NCBI GenBank assembly: GCA_051453625.1
Contig: JBOZIK010000001.1
Location: forward strand, 177,648,485 to 177,712,484
DNA length: 64,000 nucleotides
Origin: Welwitschia mirabilis
Taxonomy: Eukaryota; Gnetophyta; Gnetopsida; Welwitschiales
Reading direction: 5' to 3'
In this document: positions 23,808 through 35,150 of the stretch, in pieces
Layout: every line of letters begins with the position of its first letter
Numbering within the stretch: the first letter of the stretch is position 1
The notes under the pieces: model-generated
Databases searched by the model: none
Seen by the model: only the letters and a program-made list of their open reading frames with translations
What the model was told of the DNA's origin: nothing
Position numbers and translations under genes: made by a program

Positions 23808-24602
23808 TGTCAAATTATATTTTTATAGATTATCTTCTAAAAATTTTCTTAAAGGGAATCAAATTCAGAAAAAATAAACTTAAAAGAAATATTTTATGCA
23901 CCCAGATATTGTTTTTATGGTTTGATTTCAAAGTCGACCAGTTCTTCTCTGATGTTCTTTTCTATTAACATCCTTTTTCTTTGATATTTCTTTTTTGAAT
24001 TAATCATGTTACAACATCTTGCAAATAGAATACAATAGAAAATGAAATAAAAAACAACTAATAGTCATCCTAACTATTATGGAAACAACAGAGGGGATGA
24101 TGAAAATAGAAAGTATAAAACAAAAATTTAATAGAATAGAAAGATAAAATCTAAAAATACATTGAGACTATTGTCCTTTTGGTTATGTGGATAACATAGA
24201 AGATGATAGAAATTGATTATTATTATACCAATGAAAGACTATAATTCAAAAACAGAAAGCCAAAAAAAAAACAAGTGTTATCATCCACCTTGTCATGGAG
24301 ATGATGAAGAAGATGACAATTATTTAACTACTAAAATAGAAACTCATAGAAAACTTATGAATAGAAATTAAAAATGAGAAAACTAGTGTTGTCATCCTAA
24401 TGTCATGGAGATCATAGAGAGGATGACAACTATTATTATAGATTATGAAAAACTAAAAACTATGAACATGAAACCTATAGTTCTTAATAAAAAATACAAC
24501 ATTGCTATAGATAAATAACCAAACAAAAATATGATTTACTCATTCAAATAATGACAATCCTCATGTTTCTCAGAAGCCTTTCCTAACAAGTGCTAAGATA
24601 TT
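23808..24602 (-). other. 5' leader of element AB with repeated inverted-repeat motif
   Basis: Non-coding sequence between the 5' LTR and gag. It carries four diverged copies of a GTCATCC...ATGGAGATGA type unit (about 24060-24110, 24170-24212, 24280-24322 and 24388-24440), spaced about 110-120 bases apart. No convincing tRNA primer binding site was recognised at the LTR junction. Confidence 0.6.
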
Positions 24603-25751
24603 ATAGTGCATATTTTTGCAACTTTACATCTTACTCTAAATCCTATTAATCAATACATATAAATTACAAACTACACACTCTAGTATGAATGGAAGTGATC
24701 CAAATGTTATAACCCATTGAAGACTTATGAGAAAAGAATGATAATTGATTTTCAAGAAAAATGTGATAACTAAAACTTTAGAATAGTGGAATAAATAAAG
24801 ATGCAATGCAATACAAGTGTAACTAAATCTAAATGCAATGTAAAATAAATTTAAAACTACTTTCTTTAGCCTTAACAAAGGTTGCCATTAATATCTATAT
24901 CATCAACAAAACTTGTTATTAGATCAAGAACAACATAAACCATAAGGAAAATATAACAAAACTAAATGCATAATTACAATAAAGTTTTATATTAAAGATA
25001 TAACTAGCATTTGGGCTACAAAATAGTTGAGCCTCAATGAAGGATGCACAACCCTTTACCAAGGGAACATCTTTCTATAACTTTTTAGATCTATAACTCT
25101 TGAGATGAATCTTTCACCCTTCGATATCCTGTCATAAAAATTTCTAGTAAAAATGAAGATGAAGAGAAGATTCAGGAAGGAAAAAGAGGGGGAGGGTCTT
25201 ATTTATAGGGTTAAGAAGCAAAACTAATGCATAAAAGGTGCTATAAAACATGCTCAATTATAAGAAAGAAATGGACAAAATAGACAAACATCAGCTGGTG
25301 GTTACAAGTGTCATCTTGGCTATCATGGAGATTACTAAGGGAATGATGGATCAAAAATTACATTCATCATCCTGCATGTCATGAGAATGACCATGGAGAT
25401 GATACTCCTTTAGAAAATATGACTCAGTAGTATCAGTTCTAGTCCAAGGCAGCATCTAATGTGACATCTACAATTTTACCATCCTACCTATTGTGGGTAT
25501 GATAGATGGAATGATAATCTTCTTTGTCTTTATAACTTAAGAAAAGCTAGACTTTTTCATTAGTGATCCTCCTTTAAAGCCATATGTATCAAAATGTATC
25601 TTAAATGCCTTTAATCATGCTAAGAATTACACATTTTTGAGATCTTCCATCAATCCTCCATAATCCTCATAATTGCATCTAAACCTATATAAATATCCTA
25701 TAAAATATCTTATAACACTCCATCAAATACATACAATTTGGTAGTGCATCA
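24603..25751 (-). repeat. 5' LTR of element AB
   Basis: About 1.15 kb, uninterrupted. Aligns with the two parts of the other LTR (11266-12335 and 17730-18385). It ends TTGGTAGTGCATCA and is followed by AGCATTA, the target sequence also found at 11261-11267. It contains GTCATCC...GGATGAC-type units at about 25368-25412 and 25480-25525. The lower boundary is accurate to a few bases. Confidence 0.8.
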
Positions 25752-26192
25752 AGCATTAGCAATAATAATACTTCATAATGTGATAATCATAGCATACTTT
25801 AAGGTATACCTTATTTTATCTTTGATTATTTCCATTTCAAAATACTTTTATCATGAGCAGTAAGACCTATTAGATAGAACATAGTTCATAAAGCAAATTT
25901 ATTCTTAGTGAAATTATCCTTAAGATAGATTAAGAGTGATCATCAAAAGTGATTTTGCACTATAAATTAATATTTCATTTTTCTTTTATTTTTTTCTTTT
26001 TTCTCTTTCTATTCCTTTCTCTCTTCTAGAATGAGAGTTTATAGGTTTTTAAATGCCTTTTAATTAGATAAGATCCTATTAATCATATCTAAATTACAAA
26101 AGCCTAAAATTCTTAAACATATTACATAATGAAAAGCTGAAGTAAAATCAAGTTAATATATGTTGGAAAAGAGACTATTTGAATAATTACAT
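25752..26192 (-). other. Internal spacer of element S, upper side of the AB insertion
   Basis: Aligns with 3605-4209 of element T ('gtgataatcatagcatactttaagg' type stretch, pyrimidine tract, then the stretch before orfU). No coding signal. Confidence 0.55.
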
Positions 26193-27169
26193 TCACATAA
26201 GAATAAGCAGTGGACATCCCCTCAAGAAAAGAGGGTCCACTAAGTTAGTTGCTTCCAATAAAATACCGATATTAAAAGAAAACTGTTGTTCCTCTACTTT
26301 GCATTTATCCCTATGCCAAAAAGCTAGATACTCCAACATAGTTAGTGCATTGTACTTTTTAGAAAAACAAGGACCAAACCATATGGAAACCAATTGATAA
26401 ACCATAAAGGTTATGCATGCGTTTTTTACAGAAATCAATTGATAATAAGCAACATGACTAAATAACACTTTGACTCTACAAGATTCATTAGCAACATAAG
26501 AGATAAAGAGTTCACATATTTCATGGAAAAGCAACCTCTTATCAAAGTCATGGTATAACAAATTGGAAACAAAGATTTCATTCAAAGATTGATATTAAAA
26601 ATGAAAGACTTCTATGATACTGTTAGGGATCCAAGAATTTTGAGAAAGCTTCTTAGGATACTGATTAGAGTAGGTTTAACATACTTAAGAAGCTCCCTAA
26701 AATTCAATTTGAAGCATGGATCATTATCAAGAAGATAAGGTTTACCCCAATTTAGAATTCCAAGATATCTCAAGTCATACTTTTGAAAAGAGTAATCATT
26801 AAAGGCACAAGGCAAAGTGGACATAGTAGGAGAGGGAAAGATGTTACTTTGAGTATTATATGGAGTTTCAAGAGGAAGAGATTGAGAGATATTAGGAATA
26901 GACTCCTCTAGGTTATGGGTTTCATTAAAGACAATGAAAGGGATGTGGCTTTGAGAATTACATGAATGTTCAAATGGAAGAGATGGAAAAATGCTACTAT
27001 TATCAAGATCACAAGGTAACATGGGAGTAGGAGTAGAAGGAAGGATGTTATTTAGGGTTTTACATGAAATCACAAGTAGAAGGAATGGAAAAACATTGGT
27101 AGACTCTTTAGATTGGGTTGTTGCATTTGAAAGAACACGTCTATCCTCTATTAACCTTGGTTGAATTTC
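26193..27169 (-). pseudogene. orfU copy 2: best-preserved copy of an unknown LTR-element ORF
   Basis: Unknown protein. On the minus strand the frame is open from the N gap at 27169 down to 26612, about 186 codons. It carries VLSNATTQSKESTNVFPF, several Ser/Pro-rich repeats such as PSLPFEHSCNSQSHIPF and SQSLPLETPYNTQSNIFP, then YLGILNWGKPYLLDNDP and FKLNFRELLKYVKP. One stop and one frameshift later (about 26590) it continues at 26585-26193 with MNEIFVSNLLYHDFDKRLLF, ELFISYVANESC, QLISVKNACITF, VSIWFGPCFSKKYNALTML and a final stop. No transmembrane helix, zinc knuckle or catalytic motif is evident. Copies at 4210-5378 and 27650-29105 share these blocks. The upstream end is lost in the gap. Confidence 0.55.
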
Positions 27170-27269
27170 NNNNNNNNNNNNNNNNNNNNNNNNNNNNNNN
27201 NNNNNNNNNNNNNNNNNNNNNNNNNNNNNNNNNNNNNNNNNNNNNNNNNNNNNNNNNNNNNNNNNNNNN
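27170..27269. other. Assembly gap (N) between two orfU copies
   Basis: 100 N. Homologous sequence lies on both sides (copy 2 below, copy 3 above), so this join could be a real tandem arrangement or an assembly artefact. Confidence 0.95.
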
Positions 27270-27649
27270 CATTTATATTCTAAATTTATATTTTATTTTA
27301 AGAATTCTTTTTGTTTTTCTTTTTTTGTTCTTATTTTTCTTATTCTTCTTCTTTTTTAGGGGATAAATATGGAAAGAAACATATGCATTATTAAAGTACT
27401 AATAACCTACAATTTTAATAAAATGAAGTTTGTAAACAAAAAAAGAATACAATATGAACAATTCAATTAAGCACATTTTCATCTCCTGGAGTAAGAATTC
27501 ATAGGCATTTGAATGCCTTTCAATTGAACGAAATCCAATTGGTCATCCATAAATTATAAAAACTTGAAATACTTAAACATACTACATGATGAAAAGCTAA
27601 AGTAAAATGAAGTTAATAGATGTTGAAAAGGAAACTATTTGAATAATTA

Positions 27650-29105
27650 CATTTACATAAGAATAAGTGGTGGACATCCCCTCAAGAAAAGAGGCTTTAT
27701 TAGATTAATCTATTTAAATAAAATGCTGGTATTAATATAAAACTATCATTCCTGTACTTTGCATTACTATACGAAAAAGCTAGATATTTCAAAAAAATAA
27801 GAATCAAGACATATGGAAACTAATTGATAAATCATAAAGGATGTGCATGCATTTTTTGTAGAAATCACCTGGTAATAAATAACATAACTAAATAACCCTT
27901 TGACTTCATAAAATTCATTAGTAACATAAGAGATAAAGAGTATGTATATTTTATAAAAAACAATATTTTATCAAACTCATGATATAAAGAATTTGAAACA
28001 CCGATTTCATTCAAAGATTAATATTAGGAATGAAAGAAATTAATGGTACAATTAGGGATCTAAGAATTTTGAGGAAGCTTCTTATGATAGGATAATCTTA
28101 ACATACTTAAGAGTTCAACTCTGAGCATGGATTATCATCAAGAATATAATGTTTACCCTAATTTAGAATTCCAAGATATCCTTGGTAATACTTTTAAAAA
28201 GAGTTTTTATTAAGGAAATAAGGTAAATTAAACTTGGTAAGAGAAACAAGGATGTTACTTTGAGTATTACATAGAGTTTCAAGACAACGAGATTAAAGAC
28301 ATTAGGAATAGACTCCTCAAAGTTATGAATTTATTAAAAACAAGGAAAAGAATCTAATTTTAAGATTTACATTAATGTTCAAGTGGAAGATATGAAAAAA
28401 TATTACCATTATCAAGATCACAAGTTGATTTGAAAGTAGGAGTAAAATAAAGGATGTTATTTGAGGTTTTACATGGAATCATAAGTGAAAGAAATGGATA
28501 AACAAGAGTATACTCTTGAGTTTGGAGTATTGCATTAGAAGGAATAGGTCTATCCTATATTAAGTTTAGCTAAATCTCTATGAGTTATTAATTATTACTC
28601 TTCTCCTCATTTTTTCTTTATCATTACTTTATTGAATTCTTTCTTCAGTTTCTTCATCATTATCTTCAACTATATCTTTTTCTTTTTTATTATACTTATT
28701 ATTGTTTTATTAAGTATTATTGTTATTTTCTAAGTAGTTGGATTCATTAAAAATCTCATAAAGAGAAATACACTCATTATCTTCATCATGTAATAGAAAA
28801 TTTTCTCATTTTTCTCGAGTGAACACTTCTTTCTCATCACATTTTAAAACAAATGAAGAGTGGGTATATGATCTAGTATTTCTATACCATCCTTATCATC
28901 TTCACTTAGATTCTCCTCTAGAAGGTGAAAAATTGAAAATTCATCCAAAATTTGATTTTTTATTTTAAAATAATAATTGTTTCTACTTGTTACTAAGTTC
29001 TCCTCATCATTCTCAAGTGGAATGTAATAAATATAGTGGAATAAGCTTGAGAATGTTTCTCTCTCCCATGCATTTGTGTAATAAATTCCATTAACATTTC
29101 CAAAT
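27650..29105 (-). pseudogene. orfU copy 3
   Basis: A more decayed copy of the same unknown ORF. From about 29060 down, the minus strand reads ENDEENLVTSRNNYYF and then LLEENLSEDDKDGIEILDHIP, matching the acidic segment FENEEENI...SEDNDIS...DGIETLDYI of copy 1. Near 28010 it reads LNEIGVSNSLYHEFDKIL, matching MNEIFVSNLLYHDFDKRLLF of copy 2. Stops and frameshifts are frequent. It is preceded on the low side (27290-27358) by a pyrimidine tract, as in the other two copies. Confidence 0.5.
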
Positions 29106-29918
29106 TCTTACTAAGTCTTTTAATTTAGTTAATAAATTGGTAAACATATTATTGTAGAAAAACTACATCTTCTGCATATCTCTCTATGGGAGGTAATTGG
29201 AGTTTTTCAAAACAATTGTAGAAGGCTTTTCTAAAGGAGGAAGGATATTCAGGCTCATTATCATACTTAAAATAAGGTTTAAAAAAGAAAAGCTAAAAAG
29301 GTGGGGATTGGGTGCTATTTCCTACTTTCAACAACATCCTTTAAAGAAAAGCTTTCTTCTTATTAGTAAATATTTCTTTAAGAAACTTGCTTTTCCTACT
29401 TGTAGTAAAACTTTCATGTAAATGTTTCTTACCATTCATGGACTCATTATTTAATTGCAAATCCATTCTTGTTTTAGTATGTATTTTATGTAAAGGTCTT
29501 TTTTCCTTCAAACAAACATCATTTGCCAAGGGAAAATTCTTTTTTATTTTGCAAAAAATTAATGTTAATTTTTTTCTCTTCCATAGAACTAAGCTTTAGA
29601 AACACCAAAAAAGTATGTAATATATGAATAGTTTAGATAGAAATTTTTAAAATCACATTAATGCATAAGGGATAAACCACTTTATCTAATTATTAAAAAA
29701 TGCTATAAAAAATAAAATAAAAGAGGTTATCTTACAGCCAAGTAATATTAATCAAATAAAGCTTATGAACTCAAAACTTAGTACTATTATACAACTCCAT
29801 AATAGGGTAACACATTAAAATAATAATATCACCTTGCTTTTGATGTAGAATCTAATCTTCCAAAGACTTATTTTTTCTTGGCAATCTTAACTTTCTTTCT
29901 AGAAATAGAACAAAATGT
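29106..29918 (-). other. 5' leader of element S
   Basis: AT-rich sequence between orfU copy 3 and the S LTR. Small open frames here (29197-29599, both strands) overlap one another and match nothing I recognise, so they are not called. Confidence 0.45.
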
Positions 29919-30975
29919 TGTGTTGTGTGTTATGTCTACTTAAGCTACAAGTTATATCTCAAAACATTCTCAAGTAATGACAAGAAAACACATAGACTAT
30001 AGAGTGTGTCAAATTGGGTTCATAAACCTATAAGAATAAAATGAGTTAAAGAAGACTTGATTCTTTAAAAAAGAGAGAGAAATTTATGTCTTTTTGTATT
30101 TAATAAATAAAAATAAGAAATGTAAATGATGAAATGCAATGGAATGAATGAAAATAAAAATGGAAATGCAATGAAATAGAAATGTAATCAACTAACTTTA
30201 TTACTAACTTGTTTGATCCTTATATGCTATATTAAAATTAAATTCAATCTATGAGAGTATTAAATTAACATCAATATAAAGTATCAAGAATAAAAAAAGG
30301 TTTAAAAAAAAGAAAGTATGCTTTATTAACCTTTTACAAAATATACTTTATTATATTCATTTATAAGTAATAACTCCTCAATGAAGGATATACAACATAA
30401 TACTAAGGTAGTTCTTCTCATAAGTGAATCAATTCCCTTGCTTAAGTTTCTATAATTTTATAAGAACTTTGACGAGAAAAAACAGATGAGAAAATTGAAG
30501 TTCGAAGGTGGTTTATATAAGTTTATATGGTGGAGTAATTCAATTAAAGAATAGAATTAAAATAATTTTATTACAATTTTAACTATAATATAGAGTTGGA
30601 TGGTTACATTATAATTTTATCTAAAAAACAAAATTTATCATTCATCCTCCACAAGGATTCATCCTCTAGTGCTTTATTCTATTGGTATGTGGAATATGGT
30701 GATGGGTGAAATCTAATCACTTTGTCCTTTATTATTTTATCCTCTATTTCTTTGTCCTCTACTACTTTGTGCTTTAATTCTTTGTCCTCTAATGATTTGT
30801 CCTCTAGTGTTTTATTACATAGTTTATAATTACTCAATTTTAATTTTAATAATGATTAATTTTTATATTTTACCTTTCACATCCATAAATAGCTGCTTTG
30901 ATTATTATTCTTCTTAAAAATATCTAGAAACACACTTAAAACCATCATTAAATATGGCTAAGTTAGCTATCTAAC
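29919..30975 (-). repeat. LTR of element S, upper copy
   Basis: Direct repeat of 9374-10435, ending CTAACA on the plus strand. It contains five or six diverged TTTGTCCTCTAGTG-like units at about 30650-30830. With the lower copy it frames the nested block 9374-30975. The 5-bp flanks (gctat before 9374, tagac after 30975) do not match, so I cannot prove both LTRs come from one insertion. Confidence 0.7.
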
Positions 30976-33607
30976 ATAGACCATATATGAAATAAAAATA
31001 ATCTTCTATTGTTCTACTTGAGTTCAGAGATTATCTATGATAACCTGTACCAAACCTTAGATTGTAAATGTTGGAATAGGGCTTACATTAAAACCATCAC
31101 TTCTCGAATAATAACCCTAATACAAATATGGAGGAATATAGACTAGATCCTAGGGAGATAGCAATAGCAATGTGAATAATCATAACAACCTAAGAAAGAA
31201 GGTAAATATAGCATGATCCTTCTCCTATTTATATGATTACTCCATATATTACTCTATGTATACCTCCAACAACTCGTCATAAAGATAAAGAGCTTATTGA
31301 ATAAATTTTTCATCCTTCTCCTTCTTTTTCTTTCCCACATCTTTTCCTCTTCTTTGTCTAGTAAAACATTTCTTGAATAGATTCCATAAGAATACAATAC
31401 TTAGATTGGCAAGTTATGAGAAAAAATGAAGAAGATTACCAAGTGCCAAGAGGATATCTCATGCTAACAACATGAAATAAATGGAAATTTAGAATAACTA
31501 GCTCCTCATAGTCAATGATTCAATTACAATTGCATTTTTTCTTGTATGTGTGCTAGTTTAACTTTTGTATTAACATGTTTTTCATTATAGTGTATTACAT
31601 TAAAGTATTTTCCTAGTTTGTAGTCTAATAAAAAAGCCATGTAATGAAAATATTTATTGTTAGAACTTTAACATGTTCTTAAAAGATTTGTATTACATGT
31701 TTCTATCTTCTAAAATTTTAGAAAAAAGTTCAATTTTGGTTAGAGAGTATGACGTTCATTTCTCAAGAATCTATTTTCTAATTTTTATGCTTTATTTTTA
31801 AAAAATAAATGATTAAATTTTTTTATAAATTTATATCATTCTCTTACTTGAATTTTTTTATTTAGAATTTTTTCATGTTAAATCATTTCTTTCTAATACT
31901 TTTTGCTAAGAGTCTAGTAAAAGTCTAGTTAGAGGGTGTGATAACATGTAAAAATTGACATTTAAACTAGGTATACTTATTCAATTTACTTTATACAAAG
32001 ACATTAACATAGCTATTTTAACATTAAATTATAACTTTAAATATTTTTAATGTATTTTCTAAACTTATGTACTTTTCCATAACAATTATAGATAAAATGC
32101 TGCATTCTAGATAAAATACTAAAATTTGAGATAACTAGCTAAAAAGACTAGTGTCATGATTTAGGTGACAGTCCTTTAGAGTAGAATGCATTAGAGATAC
32201 ATTCTAGAGTTATCTTGAGAAAGAAATCAATTTACATTTATGGGATCTAGTAGATAATCGTGTAGCTACAAAAGTGTCAAGTTTTTAATTAAAAGCTCTA
32301 AAGTATAAAACCCTAATTAAGAAACCATAACCTTATTTTTTAATAAAAAGGGTTGAGCAGCCTTATTTGTAGCATTCTTTTAGTGAACCTTTTACTTGAA
32401 AAAGTAGTGGGAACACTTAAAGCATCAATAGTTGACATGAATTTATAAGCTCCTCCTTTGTGAGTAAGCTAGCTTCAAGGATAGCTTTAAGGAGTCTGTA
32501 TTATTCTTACCTTATTCCATTAATGTAATGAAATTCCTATTTTTCTTATGAAGTAATAGTCATTCATTCTTTATTTTGAGTTGTGATTTATCTTACACTT
32601 TTAATGCTTGAGTAAGACTTTATTGTTGAGTACTTTGATTACTAAATGAGTTCCCTAAGTCTAGTTCTGGTTGTAGGTATTTTTTCAAATAGATCTTGAG
32701 CACATTAATTCTTAATTTTCATGCTTTTAAAAGGCTATGAAGGATCAATGTGATAATTGACTTTAGTAACACTCATGTGATTAGTGAGATTATATCATCA
32801 TTACTCAAGACATCATTATTTAATAAGTTAAGATTTGTTTCAAGAATTTATAGCATATTTTTGGAGTGAGGGTTTTTTGTTGTACGAGTTAAGCTATACC
32901 TTTAGAGTTAGTTCATTTCCCTAATTCACCATCCAAATTTAACTTATCTTAATCTTAATTCTTATTTTTATTTGGATCTATTGCAAGTTTAAAGAATTTT
33001 GCATTATTTATATTAAGTCTTCTACTTTTATTTATTCTTATGCAAAAAAAAATGACATTGAAACTCTACTATAATAAGAATTGTAATTTATAAATTATAA
33101 AAGCCAAACATGAACAAAACTTTAAGTGAAATGTTACTTTTAAATGGTTTTAGAATTTTATTTTTTAACTATGTTTCTAGATCATTTTTATAAATTAATT
33201 AATACATTATTTTCACTTTCATGATTAGATCTGAAGCATAAGCTTCAAATAACTCCTTATCTCTAATCTTAATCATCGAAGAAGTATACTCATGATATTG
33301 TCCTTCAAGGTGAGGTTTTTAATGTCTTTTATGATGAAAAGAGATAGTTCATATTTAAAAAGAAAAATAGAGAAAAATCGACATAATATTTATTATCTTT
33401 ATGAACTTAAATAAATTTGCATCTTATAAACTAACTATGACAAAGACTTTTAACTAGTTACAATAAGATTTTATTATTGTTTTTAACATACAACATTATT
33501 TTTTGGCTATATTAGATCCCTAAGCCCCTTATTAATTTGAAAGATTAGCTTCCTCAAAAGAAAAATGCTCTTAACACTTATATTCAACTTTATTATGTTC
33601 ATCTTAC
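30976..33607. other. Unassigned AT-rich sequence, possibly LTR-derived
   Basis: No ORF or transposon domain could be supported. At about 31930 the plus strand reads TTAGAGGGTGTGATAACATG, which could be a purine-rich tract running into a TG-starting LTR. The stretch at 32280-32700, with a leader-like 'aaccctaattaag' run, could be transcribed LTR sequence. No second copy is present in the window to confirm this. Confidence 0.3.
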
Positions 33608-33725
33608 TAAGGCATCTATGTATCCATATTATCTTTAACATATGATTGAGTTGTTTCCATATAAAATAAGATTATGTGTTTCTTCTATTACTATGGCCCT
33701 AATAGATAATATGGATACACATATC
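33608..33725. repeat. Inverted repeat (hairpin-capable)
   Basis: TGTATCCATATTATCT at 33619-33634 is matched perfectly by its reverse complement at 33704-33719. Weaker pairing extends outward on both sides, and the loop is about 70 bases. Both arms are AT-rich, so chance is possible. Confidence 0.55.
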
Positions 33726-34384
33726 TCTTAGAGTCTAATGGTTGTATTTTTACCTAGAATTAATTGTTTATAATCCTTTATGGATTAAGAAATATAATGT
33801 AACTTGCCTTTTTCATTTGTACATGGCCTTTTTAAATTAAACCGTGCATTTTGAATTGTTAAGATTAACCTTTTAATTGATGTATATATATGAGTGTTGA
33901 TAAATTATGAGAAGGGATAATATCATCATAATATATTTATCTTTTAAAATAGATATATGCATTCTTAAAATTCTATTTCTTATACTTATTTTCTTTTAAC
34001 TCTAGATCACATGATATGTAATAGATGCAATAACAGGCTTTATTCCTACTATGATGAATACTAACATAGAGAGAGGGATTATTTAAAGTTGATATATAGG
34101 TATAGTACTTCCCAATCCAATCAATTAAAAATCAATTACTAGTAGGTGAAACCTAATATATTAATTTCTTATAAATAAATAAGGTAAATCATGCACTTAT
34201 CACAACTTTATGTTTTAACCAAAATAAATCCTAAAACTTTAAGATCTTTCAAACTAAGTTCTTATATGATAAAAATTTTATATTATTTTCTTAAATGTTT
34301 CTTTTCTTTTTTTCTTTTTCATAAAATACATAAAAATTTAAATTAAGAAAATAAAGTCTAAGTTATGGCATATCAGAATAGATG

Positions 34385-34975
34385 AATGGAATCTTTTTAA
34401 CCCTTAACTTAAAATAAATGGTTATCCTTAAGGCTTAGAATCTTGACAACACCATGAGGACATTCTTATAAGACTTAAAATCAACTAATCCATCTAAATG
34501 TAATTTATGTACAAAATTTATGTGAACTAGATTCATAAATAAAAGCCAAATCACTAGATTTAAATTTTTTTCTTAAGGATATGTTTATTACGATAGAATT
34601 TCATTCTTTTCTCATATTTATTAATGCTTTTTTTTCAAGATTTCTTTTAATCTATTTGAGCTCAATTTTGTAATGTTTTTATGTTTTTAAAATCTAAATG
34701 AAAATATTTTATTACTTCACATGCTTTATTTTTAACCCAATTAATAGGTAATAGGCTTTTCTAAAAACCAATAAATAAGACGAAGATGCTTAAAGGTGTT
34801 TTATAAATAGTTCTAAATGTCCAAACTACATACTAGGCATTAATAACCAATATTATGAATTTTTTTTGGATGTTTTTGTTAAGGATAGTTTTGATTTTAT
34901 TATTTATGTTTTAACTAGGTCATTAATTTAAATGTGATGGGTATGTGCTACTAAGGTTTGTATGCACACCGTGGT
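34385..34975 (-). pseudogene. Integrase C-terminal fragment, Athila/Tat gypsy
   Basis: On the minus strand, using two frames, the translation follows the second half of this integrase family: HGVHTNLSSTYPSHLN (family HGV.H..ATPYHPQT.GQ), IKTILNKNI with KFIILVINA, then FRTIYKTPLSIFVLFIG (family YRTAFKTPIG.SPY.LVYGK). It continues VKNKACEVIKYFHLDFKN, RMKFYRNKHILKKKFKSSDLAFIY and CPHGVVKILSLKDNHLF near the C-terminus. The DDE core lies upstream of this fragment and is absent, because the sequence stops abruptly near 34975. No other part of this element is seen at higher coordinates, consistent with interruption by the copia-like insertion that starts at about 34992. Confidence 0.65.
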
Positions 34976-34991
34976 TCTACATCTTGAAATA

Positions 34992-35137
34992 TGTGAAAAC
35001 CCTAGTAAATTCCTAATTGTGTGCTTTCTTTTATAAAAAGCTCTTTAATGAAAAAAGGATGGCAAAATATTTTGAAAAAATAAAATTTTAGTTTGGAAAA
35101 TCTTGCTTATGCTTTCTTATTCTTTTGTTTCCAAACA
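34992..35137 (+). repeat. Candidate short 5' LTR of a plus-strand copia element
   Basis: A 146-base stretch beginning TGTGAAAACCCTAG and ending CCAAACA sits exactly between the broken integrase fragment and a copia-type primer binding site. Some copia lineages have LTRs this short. A second copy was not found in the window, so the call rests on the TG...CA ends and the adjoining primer site. Confidence 0.45.
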
Positions 35138-35138
35138 A

Positions 35139-35150
35139 TGATATCAGAGC
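35139..35150 (+). promoter_or_regulatory. Candidate tRNA-iMet primer binding site
   Basis: TGATATCAGAGC differs at one position from TGGTATCAGAGC, the usual site complementary to the initiator-Met tRNA 3' end in plant copia elements. It lies one base after a CA-ending sequence, the standard spacing. Confidence 0.55.

Larger units (their letters stand above)
11266..25751 (-). mobile_element. Ty3/gypsy Athila/Tat-like element AB, nested in element S and itself interrupted by a LINE
   Basis: Reads on the minus strand: 5' LTR (24603-25751), leader, gag, protease, remnant of the integrase end, spacer, polypurine tract, 3' LTR (11266-18385, split by a LINE). The target sequence AGCATTA flanks both ends; gypsy integrases make 5-bp duplications, so AGCAT is the likely duplication. 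The minus-strand LTR starts TGATGCACTACC. RT, RNase H and the integrase core are missing between about 20250 and 20740, so the element is defective and may once have been mobilised in trans by relatives such as the one at 54900-64000. Confidence 0.7.

Noticed and set aside
24060-24440. CRISPR-like array
   Set aside because: Units are diverged palindromes in a plant retroelement leader, not near-identical repeats with unique spacers; CRISPR does not occur in plant nuclear genomes.
26179-26397. Plus-strand ORF overlapping orfU copy 2
   Set aside because: It is antisense to the better-supported minus-strand frame.
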